NCBI GenBank assembly: GCA_022316685.1
Contig: JAKJHU010000005.1
Location: 15,168,707-15,232,706, forward strand
Origin: Progne subis subis
Taxonomy: Eukaryota; Chordata; Aves; Passeriformes; Hirundinidae
Reading direction: 5' to 3'
Length of the DNA stretch: 64,000 bases
Of the stretch, positions 52,301 through 64,000 are shown in pieces. Below the pieces are notes generated by a model. It was not told the origin of the DNA, searched no databases, and saw only the letters and a list, made by a program, of their open reading frames with translations. The position numbers and the translations under genes are program-made. Within the stretch, counting starts at the first letter, position 1, and the number at the start of each line of letters is the position of its first letter.

Positions 52301-55300
52301 TATAAGATGACTTTTTATTGGAACTGAAACCACTGCTTCCTTGGCTCTGATTACATCCTTCCTCACCACAGAGTGCTTGGTAGGGCAAGCAGAGAGAAGT
52401 CTTATTCTTATGCATCCTGCCTGTGCATCAAGACAAAGGGTTTGAGGAATAGGACAAGAAAAAACTCCTTGCTGAAGGCAGCCTGGAGAAGAAAGCCTAT
52501 GGTAGCCTGATGTAGATGTGAGAATGCTAAAGCTTTGCAAGATGTTAGGCTAGAGCCGGGCCATTCCATCATATACAAACAGTCAAATTTCTTTTTGTCA
52601 TGATCCTTCTGAAACTGAGTCTTTCCTTTCCCATCTACTTGGAATAATTAATTATGTGCTCTAATTTAGTCCTTGAACATCTTGGAATCAAAACCGTGAC
52701 AACAAATGCACAGAAGATAAGTTCTGATGTAAAAGACTGTTGTTATGCAGGTGAGCTGTGCCAGTTTTAAATTGTCATGGGAAATCTCTGGATGTGCATA
52801 TGATATGCCTAAATGTGGTGCTTGGGAGAGCTCTTCAGAAGTCTGTTCTTCAAGTTTTGTTCCTGTTCCAGTTCCAGCAGGCTGGTCCACCAGCTCGTCT
52901 TTCTGGTTGAAGAATGAACAATTTGTTACTTAAATACCTTTGGGTTACAGATTAAAAGTGAGGTTTGGCTAAGTATCAGTGGATGGTTGCTGGATGCTGG
53001 GGAACTGAAGGATGACAATCAGAGGGAAAAGAAGGAATCTCATGTCTTCTGTTCAGAAACAAACACAGAGAAAAAAGAAAACCCTTAAAAGGGGAAAATT
53101 AAGAGTTGCAGCAACTACATATTAGAGCTAATTGCCCGGACACTTTGCGAAATTTGATTTCAGTGTGGGGGAACTTAATTTGCTCTTGGCAACAGGGTAG
53201 AATGCTTAATTCAACTTAACAAAAATACGTTTTTTGAAAGAGGAAACAAGACTGACAGAATTTTGGCATGTCAACAAAAGGCAAGAATACAAAAAGAAAA
53301 GGATTAGTGAAAAGAAGATCAAGAAAGGATCAAAAATATATTGGCTAGAGTCCAGGAAACATTTGTTACATTTTATAAGCAAAGCTATTCTTCCAAAGTG
53401 TGTAGAACAGAGGAACTAGCTGATCTTTACCTAAAGCGATATTGGCCACCCTGTGTGCTAATGAACAGATGTCCCCATAGGAATCAGAAAAGCGTTGATC
53501 TCTGTATGGTAACCGAAATCGCATAAACTGCCAGGTCTACATGCATTTTCCTAAATGGAAAATTCAGTAGGGACTTGGACATTTAGAGGGATTTATAAAT
53601 AAACAACATGGCCCATATATTTAATATAACACAATAAAATTATTTTATGTTTAGTAAATGCTTTCTTGTTTTTTACTTCTATTTCTTGCAACATAAGGAC
53701 CTGAGCCACTCCATAAAATGGTCAGGCCTAATGCAAGGAGAATATTTGTTCCATGTGATATCCAAGTGTACTGTGGCAAAACCAGTGCCACGGGTCAGCA
53801 AGAAAGCCAAAATATAGATTAATTAAAAGACACCAGTCAAATCAACACAGGATGGATTCATCAGGAGGTTTCAAATGGAGAGACCCCCTCATTTGCTAGT
53901 GGCCAATGCAGACGTTGAATACTGAGCTAGATCAGTCTTAGGTCTCACCCGGAACAAATATCTTTACAGTCTACTCTTGCACTCCCAAGCCCTGATTTTG
54001 TATCTGCCATATTTTTCTAACAAACAGCTTGAGAAAAATTTACTCTTAGTTGCTATTCCCAGGTGAGGCTTTGTAACTAAATAAATAAGCATTTTGTTAG
54101 AAAATCAAACAGATTACCTCAAGACAGGCTCAGATTGGTTCAGTTGGTAGCTGGCCTCTTCAGTATTGCACTGAAAGGGACTAGAACTGTTCACAGGGTC
54201 AGCAATAATACAAGCAACAAATAAACCCAAACTGGATGTTTTTTTTCCGGTGATTGCAATCACTGATTTATGTCTTGAAGTAGAATAAAAATTCAGAGCA
54301 GAATTACTGGAAGAATTATCTGATTGTTGGTGCTGCCCACCCAAAATTTTCGTGTTACCTGTGTGTAATAAAATACAGAATGAACAGAATAAAAAATTTC
54401 TTCCTGCAGTATAAACTAGGAAGGGTATAATTTATTTTATAATTTATTTTATTCAAATAATTTCTCTGCAAAGCAGATTAAACTTGAATGACTTTCCAAA
54501 ACGATTCAAAACTATTACAAAACTGGATTTTGTCAATTTTCAAAACTGTTGCCTGCAAAATTTGTCTGAATACCATGATCTTGCTAGGATACATTTTTAC
54601 ATTGCCCAAATTCAGATCAGCTGGGGAAAAAACTTCTAGGACAGAAGACTGTGGGAACTGCCAAGAGGACTAGAAATTGTAGGCCAGAATTTTCCATTGC
54701 TAAACTGTGTCCACATGGACACTACTAAATGCATCAAATTACTTTTAGCTAAACTCAAATAACCCACAACTGTCTCTTTCTGATATGGAAAAAGTTGGGG
54801 TTTCTTTTTTGTTTTCAGTTTGTATTACCTCATTTGGAAAGGGATTCATGCTTGACTGGGAAGAACCTTCTCATACCTGACAGAAAGTTCAAGCTATTTT
54901 TATCTGAGCAATGATACTAGTGTAAGCAAGCGACTCAATCTTCCTGTGTAAGTAAGGCAGGAATCACAACTCAAAGGCCATGGAAGGGTCATAATCTGGT
55001 GACATTCTGGTGGCCTGCTGGCATGAGTTCGGTTCCCTTGGTCCAGTTCCTGGGAGATGGCCATCACCACCAGAATTCCAAGTAATTTACAGTCTGAGAT
55101 AGAGAAGTCAAGACCGATTCTCTGCACTAGAAATGGCCTTCCAAGAGCAAGTAATGTAAACAATCTTACCCACTAGAGCCCACTGATACGACTGTTTAGA
55201 TGCTTAAAATGAAAACTAAATCACAGGTTTTTGATATGAAAAGTTACCAAACTTATTCACCAGGAAAAAAAAAAAAAAATGAAACAACTAGAGATTGTTA

Positions 55301-58300
55301 TGATTGTTATCAGAGTTTTAAAAATGGCAGTGAATCATCAATAGTCACTTGCAGTGACTCATGCTGTGGTCAGAGCTTTCATATGTCAAGCAGGTATTTT
55401 TCTCAAAGAACAGCTTCTCGTGTTTCTTTGTTTATATTCAGTTATTCAGGATATGTCTTTGTCTTTAGTCTCCTCCATGAGTCCATACTATGAACACATT
55501 CACTTCAGTGTGTCTGACTGGCTAATTGTGCAACACTATGTTCTGTACCTCTTCTAGTTCAGCTATTGTAAGCTTTGGATAGTCAAAGACAGCTCAACTC
55601 GCCTTTGGATTACAGTGTGTAGGTACACAAGAACTCTTGCTGATTGCCATGGGATGGGTTGTGTGGGCTTCTGGCCAAGCACTGAGAGCAAATTCCCTGC
55701 CTCCTGCAATCTGGCCCTAAATCCAGTGCTCACTGAAGCCCACTCATGTTTGACTTCACTGAGCTTTGGACCTGGACACTCTGTTAGAGTGTAGCAGCCA
55801 TATTGTTATTTGACAATGTCCTCTGTAACATCACCAGGATGATTTTAGTTGTCTGGAGTGATGCTAAAACACTTCTAAGAAGAAGGATGCAGTTGTGCTC
55901 CCGACTTCCTTCTTAGCTCCTGCCTTTACTCACTGCCTGTGCAATGGCAAGTTCTTAGAGGTTCAACAGTGATTAGGTGGGCAGGATTTCATTTTCCTGT
56001 AATGCACTATTTAGTATGGTGCCATGCTGCTTCCTTCAGGATATGCACCTAAAACCCCTTCACCCCATTTTCAATAACACCTGTTAATTATTTGGTAGAA
56101 TTTTTTTATTTTGACTGTACTCAGTCTGTGGGGAAGAGTCTTGCTGTTGATTTTAAAGATGACTTTCCATTTGGCTTGAGTTTTAGTATTCTTTTTCTGT
56201 GTTGTATATAACATGCCTATCTCTGCAATTTTTCATTATTTTTACTATTGGTGAAGAATTGTACCGAATAAATGTGATATACTGTTATTCCTTACAGACA
56301 CATTTGGAAGATGTGATTATATATAATGAAAGGACCAGAGTTTCTTTGAATACTTCCTTAGAAATGAAAACCTTTTAAAAAAACATTTTTAAAAGTTGCT
56401 GTAGAAATTTTTAAAGAAATTTATTATTGGTTAATTTTAATGGTGTTCACAGTATGGACTCATGGAGAAGACTAAAGACAAAGAAATATCCTGAATAACT
56501 GAATATAAACAAAGAAACATGAGAAGGTATTCTTTGAGAAAAATACCTGTTTGACATATCAAAACTCCGACCACAGGTAATTACTTCTTTTTAGAGGAAT
56601 TTATTGCTCATTTGGTGATTTGGGGAAGAGTAACCTTTACCAGTACGATACAGTCTTTTACATAGGAGGCCTGATCCTTTATAAAGGTTCAATTTAAAAT
56701 CACAAAAATTAAAGCTGTTCTGCCACTAGTTGCTCCCACACTTCTCCCTCCTGGCATTTTTGAGAAATCAAGGGTTTGCCACAGATGGAGGAAGCGTGTG
56801 TTGGAAACAGTTCCTGGGGCACCACAGTGTTTCAGCTGGGCAGAGGAGTCAGGAGCACTGGCTACTCTACAGCAGTGCTCAGGCTGACTCCCACAGCCCT
56901 TCTAATGCTAGTCGCATTTACAGTTTTGTCCTTTGTTCAACTCCCCAAAACTTACATAGAGTAGCACTTGAAGAAGTGGCTGGACTTGAGGAAGCAATCA
57001 TTTTGAGACTCCTCTTCTGGTATGTTAGAAAAAAACTGTGGGGACTTGTAACAGTGTGGTCTATGGATGTGTTATCTCTGTTCTGTTGTTTGACAGGCTT
57101 TTGATGCTGTGATGACTCATAAAAAAAAGAGCTGGCAAAGCAGCCACGATGGGCCATGTGCCCCACTGGTGATAGCACTGAAAAAACAATGTCTTGGACT
57201 AAAAGTTTGTCTCAGCCTTTGTGCCAGAAGATACCTTTTGTTATCACTCTTTTGCTTTGAAACACATATTCATACAATTAATTATGCTCAATTTTGGTCT
57301 TGTATTAATATATTAAAATACTTCTGTGACAGTTATTCTTTTTTAATTGGACTTGAGATTTTTGTCAGTAGTCTAGAGAAACTGATAATGCTAATCAAAC
57401 TGAAATGATAATCAAATTTTTTGTGTGCCTACATTGCAAGTGCTGTAATTGTACATTGTATTTGTTTATGCAAGTAAACATTTGAATGTTTAGAACTGAT
57501 GCATATACATATCAACATATTCCTTAGCTATTTTGTGCACATACTTAATTGCATTTAAAGATGCATTTGGGGTATTTATTCATGCCTATGCTTATTGAAT
57601 AGCTTACTGCATGCTGAATATTTCTGATTGCAGGGCGGTTTCGTATTTGTAATTAATAGGTGGTTCCAGAAGCAAAGGAATTGATGGCATCCTACAGATT
57701 TGAATCTTTTCTGCCTCAGCCATTCTGACCTGTCTCAATAATAATTTTTTCATGGCTGACCTGGCAAGACTGGTGTGCTCTGTGGTCAGCCAGTAAGTGT
57801 AAGTTCATTAGACAACAAGGGAAATATTTATTGGAACTGCTGAGTTCTTCCTTTTGCGCTTCTGTAGTACTAATGTACGATGTTATTCCATTATGGAGCT
57901 CAATTCCAAGAAGCAGTTAGGATCACAATTATCTTTGAGATACTTGCCACATTTTGAAATGTCTACAAACTGGCTAGTGAAATCAGAAGGTATGGGGCAG
58001 GAGACAGGCAAATGAAGAGACCGACCTCTGGACACAATCAAATATTCATTACCTTAGGAATTCAAGTTAAAAAAAGACAGGGAAAATTTATGACCATTTG
58101 ACTTACAGCATCTACCGTAACTTTGCAACAGCTCTAGGACAGAGTTTGTCCCAGATTCTATGGTTACACTGGAACCCATGTCCTGAAACTAAGTTCAGCT
58201 GAAAAGGCAACAACTAAAACAAGAAAGTGCTGTATGGTTTTACTGTTATGAACAAAACCTTCCAAATAAAGAGCACTAAATCAAAGGTTTTTTCTACTTG

Positions 58301-61300
58301 GTCCTAGAGAAAGCCTGATGTAACAAAGTAGGGAAATCTTAAAATCACATGATGATATGGGCTATAAATACATTACTCTCACACAATAGTTCCTCTGATC
58401 TAGCCGGAATGACCTATAATTCTCTTTGCTTGGGTTGTTTTTACCTTGAAAAAAAATTCAAAATTTCTGGTGCTTTTGTGTCTCCTTGGTCTAACTTTAG
58501 TCTTTTTTTCACTTTTTTCTTGTTTCTAATATTCAAGGTCTCTTAGCACCTGTTGACTGTCTCATTTCCCACAGTTTATGTCATCATGTGATAATACCAG
58601 CTGAAGGGCTGCTTCTAAAACAACAACCACAAAGGCAGACTGTGGTTTTGAGAAAGGCACATTTTGCAGAGGGTGACATCCAACACTATCATGATGCCAC
58701 CTGCATCTATATTTGAAGTAGTCTCAAAAGTAATATGAATCATGTCTGAGTATAAGACACTTTGTATAAGTGTCAGAGGTCCAGTGTGGAAATTTGAAAA
58801 GAAAATTAGCTGCTTTTATAAAGAAGTTAGTTACTAGCAAGCAAAAAGAACACCTTTTAAGCACTAAAGTCAATTATCTCCACTAGGATAATTTGAGGCC
58901 CTAACCATATCATTACATATCACGACTCCTACTCCTTAGCTGTTTCCCAAATACAACACCCCAAACTCTGTATCACATTCCCATCCTACCTTGTGATCCC
59001 AGTAGCAGATGTACACACAGAAGGTCTTTTTGCTTGGAGTTGCCCCTTAGTCAAGTACTGTGAACATCATCTTTCCTAAGACCTCATTCCCAGACTTCAG
59101 ACATATTGAGTGAAGAAGGAAGTGACACCTGCTTCCTACCTGAGAAGAAAACTGACCACCCTCATGGAAGACTTATGATGGGGCAGCAACAGTCAAAAAC
59201 TCCCTCTTTCTTCCCCAAACAACCAGACAAAACTAGGATGGTATCAGTAGGTGTCTTCCAGCGTTTAAATACTTCAGCTAGAAGGGCTGGGTCGTTTCAC
59301 ATCACTGCTTTCTCCTAGAGGAATACCTCTGCCAAAAAGGCCCCCGAGCCATGAGAAATACTAAAAAAACCAAACCCAACCAAAAGATGCATGAGTGACT
59401 ACTTAAAAAATACTTTCTATTATCCCCTCACATGAATGGGAACAATAAATGGCCTCCTCTGCCCACCTGAAACTGTGAAGAAAATTCAATGCCATAAAAA
59501 TTAACACTATACTTGAATTCATACTGAACCTACATAGTAGGCCTTGATATGCCACCCCCCTCCCCTATCTCACAGTTCAGAAATAAGTTTGATTCTAAGT
59601 CACCTTCAGAAGACAACTGTATAGAGTTGTGACCAGAATAACTCAGATCAGAATAATGCATTCTCCTGTAAATGCTCAGGATTTTCAATTCTCAAAATGC
59701 TACTTTGTCATATTATTACAATTACAGGGATCCCACGATCAGTTGAACCAATTTAGAATGTTTCTTTCCTCAGGTGTTACTTTCCTCAGGATGGACAACA
59801 CCTGTCCATTTCCTCAGCCCAGCTAGCTGTTAGCCTGCTGTTAATAGCTACCACACCACATATTTACTTGGGAGAATAAACAGGAAAAAAAAAAAAAAAA
59901 GTGAGAACTGGGATGCAGGTTGAAAACGTAAGAATACACCTCTTGGAGATCCTGAGGCTATGGTATACGAGCTATGTCTATTAGATACTCAGTAGTCAAG
60001 ACAAATAGATCGGAGGAGTGGAGTACGTGGAGAGAGAGTGTTGCGTAAACGACAGAGAAGTAAACTGTAGATGAAGAAAACTAAGAGAATGGCTGTGAGC
60101 CTAGATAAAGGTCACAGAGTTTTTCTTACACATGCAAGTAAAACAGGGTCAGAGCTCACCTTCATGCACCCTTCTGCAGTTTCTGGTACTTCTACAGTTT
60201 TAGCACACTTTGATCCTTGACAACTAGCCCTGCTACCCCAGAAAATGTGTGGGTATCACTAAGTGGACAGCATGTTACACAAACCTTTCTTTCCCATTAG
60301 TTCTGGATAAAGTAAATCTGGTTGGGATGGGGTGGTGGGGATTTTTGGATCTCGTTTCAAGCCGTGTCATGTGTTTTCTGGGTCAATGCACAGTTTCCAG
60401 TCTGGTTTACCTACAAATGTAGTCCAAAAGAGCTATTGTAGAAAGGGAGCCAGAACAGAGTGGTAAGGGGTAGTTGGCTGCAGGCCTCGACCTTTTTTTC
60501 TATCTTTCAAGCATTTGCTCAAGAGATCAGGTTAAAACAGTACATCTAAAAGCCATTAATCAATTCAAATAAGAACTGCTTCAGATGGCTTATGTAGGAA
60601 GCCAGGTTATGTGATAACATTAGACTCTTCTTGATTTATAATCTTTAAAATGATCTATATTCCTGGAGAAGACAGAAAAGAATGTTTGTCAGAAAGGAAC
60701 AATAAACTTGCACAGAAACCGGGTAAGTAATTCGTGTGAAGATGAAACCTGTCTTAAGGTTAAAGGTAGTTCCATTATTACTGAATGCTGGAGCTAAGCT
60801 GTAAATCAGCAGGAACTTGTGTGTGGGTTATAAATGAACATGAAGTATTGTCTTCCAGGTCTCACTGCTGATACCAGGAAAAGCCTTACAGTCTTCACTG
60901 GCTGTTGAAAGAAGCATAATGAAGTGCAGTATTTCTAGTTAAACAAATCAAACATGTTATTCTTGGTAATTACTCATTGTCTTCTGCACACAGGCTGGAG
61001 GTTTCATTCACCTTTTTGTAAATGTTTTCTTGTTTTTGCAGAGATCAATGTTTCATTTTGTGATTTTTTTAGGGAGACACATTTTGGTTTTTCAGAATCA
61101 GGTGGGGTTTTGAGAGCAGAGATGGAAATACTGAAATCAACTAATTTCTGTTTCTTAGTGGGAGGCCCACAGGAAAGAGCAAAAACAAGTTTCCTCAGCC
61201 CAGACAAGTTTAGCAAGATAGTGTGAGCTGAAAGCTCAGACATATACACTGATAATCTGCAGGCCATGTATTTGATGGGCGTAGAGCCCTTATTGTTGAT

Positions 61301-61690
61301 GGTGTACAAATCCCCCAGGAATTGTCACACTAATATTGCATAACCAACCACTTCGTGCTCAGTAGAAAAATTTACACTAATGAATTGGGGCACTCTTTGA
61401 GCAGTATCGTTATGTGAATTCTCATGTCCCTGAATCAAACAATGAAAAAAAAAAAAAAAAGCATATATCTTTAATTTTTTTTTTTAATTTATTGATGGTG
61501 CCTTAGCTATAATCCTTTATCAGAAGGGACTGTCCTAAGCCATGATTGCACTGTTTAAGGTGATGGTCTTACATGGCTGCCTGCAGATTACCCCCATTTG
61601 TGTGTGTGTGTTCCTGACAAAGAGATACCTGAAGGCCACACTTGCTTCTTCCCATGATCTTGCCTGCCTCTCCTGTCACTGAGTCATGTC
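52301..61690. other. intergenic DNA, distal part
   Basis: No coding gene supported. Short A runs lie at 55265-55280 and 59882-59900 and an old-repeat word GGCCTGATCC at 56668-56677. No transposon body or RNA gene recognised. The longest open frame (56730-57104, plus, 124 codons) has no recognisable domain. Confidence 0.75.
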
Positions 61691-61691
61691 A

Positions 61692-61761
61692 ACATTGTTC
61701 TTCTACCTCCAACCACTTTGCCACTTGAAAGGCAAAGTGGTTGGAGGCAGAGCAAAAATGT
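61692..61761 (+). ncRNA. pre-microRNA-like hairpin (candidate)
   Basis: Two arms of 31 bases flank an 8-base loop (61723-61730). The inner 17 base pairs (61706-61722 with 61731-61747) are perfect. Outward there are single mismatches at 61705/61748, 61700/61753 and 61697/61756, one G-T pair, and pairing resumes to 61692/61761 and loosely beyond. In total 28 of 31 positions pair, with one wobble. Size and shape fit a microRNA precursor, but a template-switch inverted repeat is equally possible. It could be transcribed from either strand. No known microRNA was recognised in it. Confidence 0.45.
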
Positions 61762-64000
61762 GGGCTTCACTTCTTGCTTTTCCGGGCTAAGTTTAGTTCA
61801 TAAGAGGCTGCTGAAATACAAACAGGTACCATGGAACTGCAGCTCCCTGCAGTTGTTAAGGGTGAAGCCAAGGTCACTGACAAACATCAGGAAATTGACA
61901 GCTGAAGTCACAAACACCATTAATATAAGAGCTTTGCTCTTATATATGGGAATGTACAGGTAGCAGGTTATACTCACAGAGGACGGAGGGACAGACGGAT
62001 GGATAAATGTACAACGTGATCCACAGAATAAGCATGGCAGTACATCTTCCCTTGCTGCTCATGCCTTCCCAGATCACGCCTTCCCTAACCCCTGCCATCA
62101 GAAAGCCTAATAAAGAGTAGTTATAACCTAACATTTGCACACTCTGACAACTGAGATCTACATTTTTAAGCAAAAGCTATCTTTTTTCTTCACTCATCTG
62201 CTGACCTGTGGTTATACAAGTCTCTCCATACTTTGTTTTTCATTAGACATTGATCCCTCAAGTAAAGAAGAGAAACCGAGTAAATAGTAAACAACTACGT
62301 CTGTGCTGCATAGAGCTGGTAGAAATGATTGATTTTTAAAATAATGATTTAATCAATTTGCTTTTAAAAGGTTTTTAAAGATTTGGATTCTTTATTATTA
62401 CAATTGCCCCTTTTCCTTGAAGGTCTGGTTGTGGGGGAAATGTGTATAGAAGAATCCATTATTCCCTTCTTGCCTGGGGCTGCAATTATAATGTTAGGCC
62501 AGATAGTACCTATTACCTGCCTGCTTCCTGTTATTTTTGGAATGATCTTAAACAAGGTGAAAGTGCTTATTCAGGGTGTGGGAATAAGAAGATTTTATTT
62601 CACTTATCCAAATATAAACTCTGTATTTAGCCAGTATTTTACATGACAAGCTAAGGATGAAAATCAATTCATCTTTATGTGAATCTTACAATAATGTCAA
62701 ATAAATTGGATGAGACCCTGAAATAACAAGAATTACACATCCTGTGGGAATCTGCAGATGTTGCATTGTCATTCGCAGCAATGCTATACACCATGTGGCA
62801 GTGCCTGCAAGCAGCTCTTTTGCACTTTCTAATCCTCACAAAGTATTTACTGTTCACAGAGTCAAGTGTGTTATGTCTGTATTAGGCTCAGACTATAAAT
62901 AGTCACATTGCTTATAACTGGAACAGATTGTTTGTTTGAGCATTCTTATGAAATAAAGATTTTTACATAAAAGCAACACATTCACCCTATCACCAGCTAA
63001 AACTTTCTCCTCAATACTGCTGATGCAGAGATCACATTTAAACTATATTAAAAGTCTGTCTGTGTTTTGCTTTTTGTTGCTGATGTAAAGTACTGTAAGA
63101 GACAAATTCAGCTTCCAGAGAAACAAGATAGCATAAAAATTAGCTATCCGGGTAAAACTGAATGTAGACCTAGTTTTACAGATTTTGCCCTTGCTGAAGG
63201 AAGTATATGCAATCATTTTCACTTTCCTCAATTATTATTTTCCTTTCTTCATGTATATATTATGGCTACATTTTTGTCCTCCATTCTCAATTGATTGGTT
63301 TCTCCCTGGTTATTTACAATAGAAAAACATCTCAACAAGATTTCAATAGCTCATTTTGTGCCTTGGAAGCTCGGAAAAAGTGTGACTAACCATGGTCTCT
63401 TTTAATTTATGTGGGTAAGTAATACAGTTTTTTTACTATTTCACACATAGCTTCGGATTCTTTTCAGAATGAGAGCATGACATAAAAGAGAGAAAAATCA
63501 GTTCCTCTGGGTCTCTAGCTGAACAGAATTTTTTAAAAGAAAGTTATGGTGGTTGCATACAGGTTATAAAGTAAAATTTTTAAATCTGTAAACTTAATGT
63601 AATAATGTGTAATCACATTAAAGTTATCTGCAGGGTCAAGCAATTGCTCATGGACATGCTCATTTGGACAACATTTATTTATTTCAGGAGCCTACAGAAG
63701 TAATGGAATGTGTACAAATGCAACTCTGCTGTAAGACTTACAAGTGGACTTCCAATACATTGACAGTGTTTTGACTGGTCATAAATATATGTGTGTTTAT
63801 TTCCATCTTTGAGATACCAGTCTTTTACTGCTATTGGTCTTGTGTGTCATTTCTGGAGAAGAATCATGCTGTTCTCAGTAGGGTAAAAATACAGGGAAAA
63901 AAACCCAGATAATAATCCTTTTTCAAAGCAGCTTATAGCCTGAGACAAGTTTTTTTTGTTTGTTTTGTTTTGTTTTTTTTCCTTTTTTTCTCTTTTTTTT
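61762..64000. other. intergenic DNA to the window end
   Basis: AT-rich, no coding gene supported. It ends in a T-rich low-complexity block (about 63950-64000). By vertebrate gene order the next gene should be HBS1L, but no HBS1L exon was recognised here. Confidence 0.75.
61923..61945. repeat. short perfect hairpin
   Basis: ATATAAGAGC, a TTT loop and GCTCTTATAT form a perfect 10-bp stem. It lies about 160 bases right of the larger hairpin. Confidence 0.7.

Noticed and set aside
63950..64000. T-rich block at the window end as a retroelement tail.
   Set aside because: Low complexity with G and C interruptions and cut by the window edge; no element body to the left was recognised.

Overview
The window is vertebrate nuclear DNA, almost certainly from a bird. 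It has intron-split genes with GT/AG junctions, CR1-type LINE tails, small introns, one strong CpG island and AT-rich intergenic DNA. The only protein gene I can support is MYB (c-Myb), on the minus strand. Its start codon is at 27649 and its stop codon at 830-828. All 15 standard coding exons were placed with splice junctions and consistent phases, plus the conserved alternative exon 9A. The coding sequence differs at several residues from the chicken protein as I remember it (for example Ser2), so the source is probably not chicken. I cannot name the species.

Layout. Positions 1-827 are MYB 3' UTR, read on the minus strand and probably cut by the window edge, with matches to miR-15/16, miR-150 and miR-200 family sites. 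Positions 828-27649 are the MYB coding exons and introns; the last intron (945-10575) is the largest. Positions of about 26.1-29.0 kb form a CpG island covering the promoter, exon 1 and early intron 1. Positions 29-64 kb are intergenic DNA upstream of MYB with no coding gene I can support. By vertebrate synteny (MYB between AHI1 and HBS1L) this should be part of the HBS1L-MYB interval, which holds long-range MYB enhancers in mammals.

How it works together. c-Myb is a nuclear transcription factor with three Myb repeats, a CBP/p300-binding activation segment and a C-terminal negative regulatory region with two SUMO-type sites. The window also holds plausible control elements: an E2F-like site, GGA repeats in the promoter region, a small tandem array of Myb recognition elements about 2.7 kb upstream, and microRNA sites in the 3' UTR.

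Most notable observations: (1) one extra base in exon 13 shifts the frame and would truncate c-Myb if real; (2) a long pre-microRNA-like hairpin lies at 61692-61761 in the intergenic DNA; (3) a 15-bp tandem array carries Myb recognition elements upstream of MYB; (4) the 3' UTR has extended complementarity to miR-150. I found no CRISPR array, operon, RNA gene of a standard class or intact mobile element.
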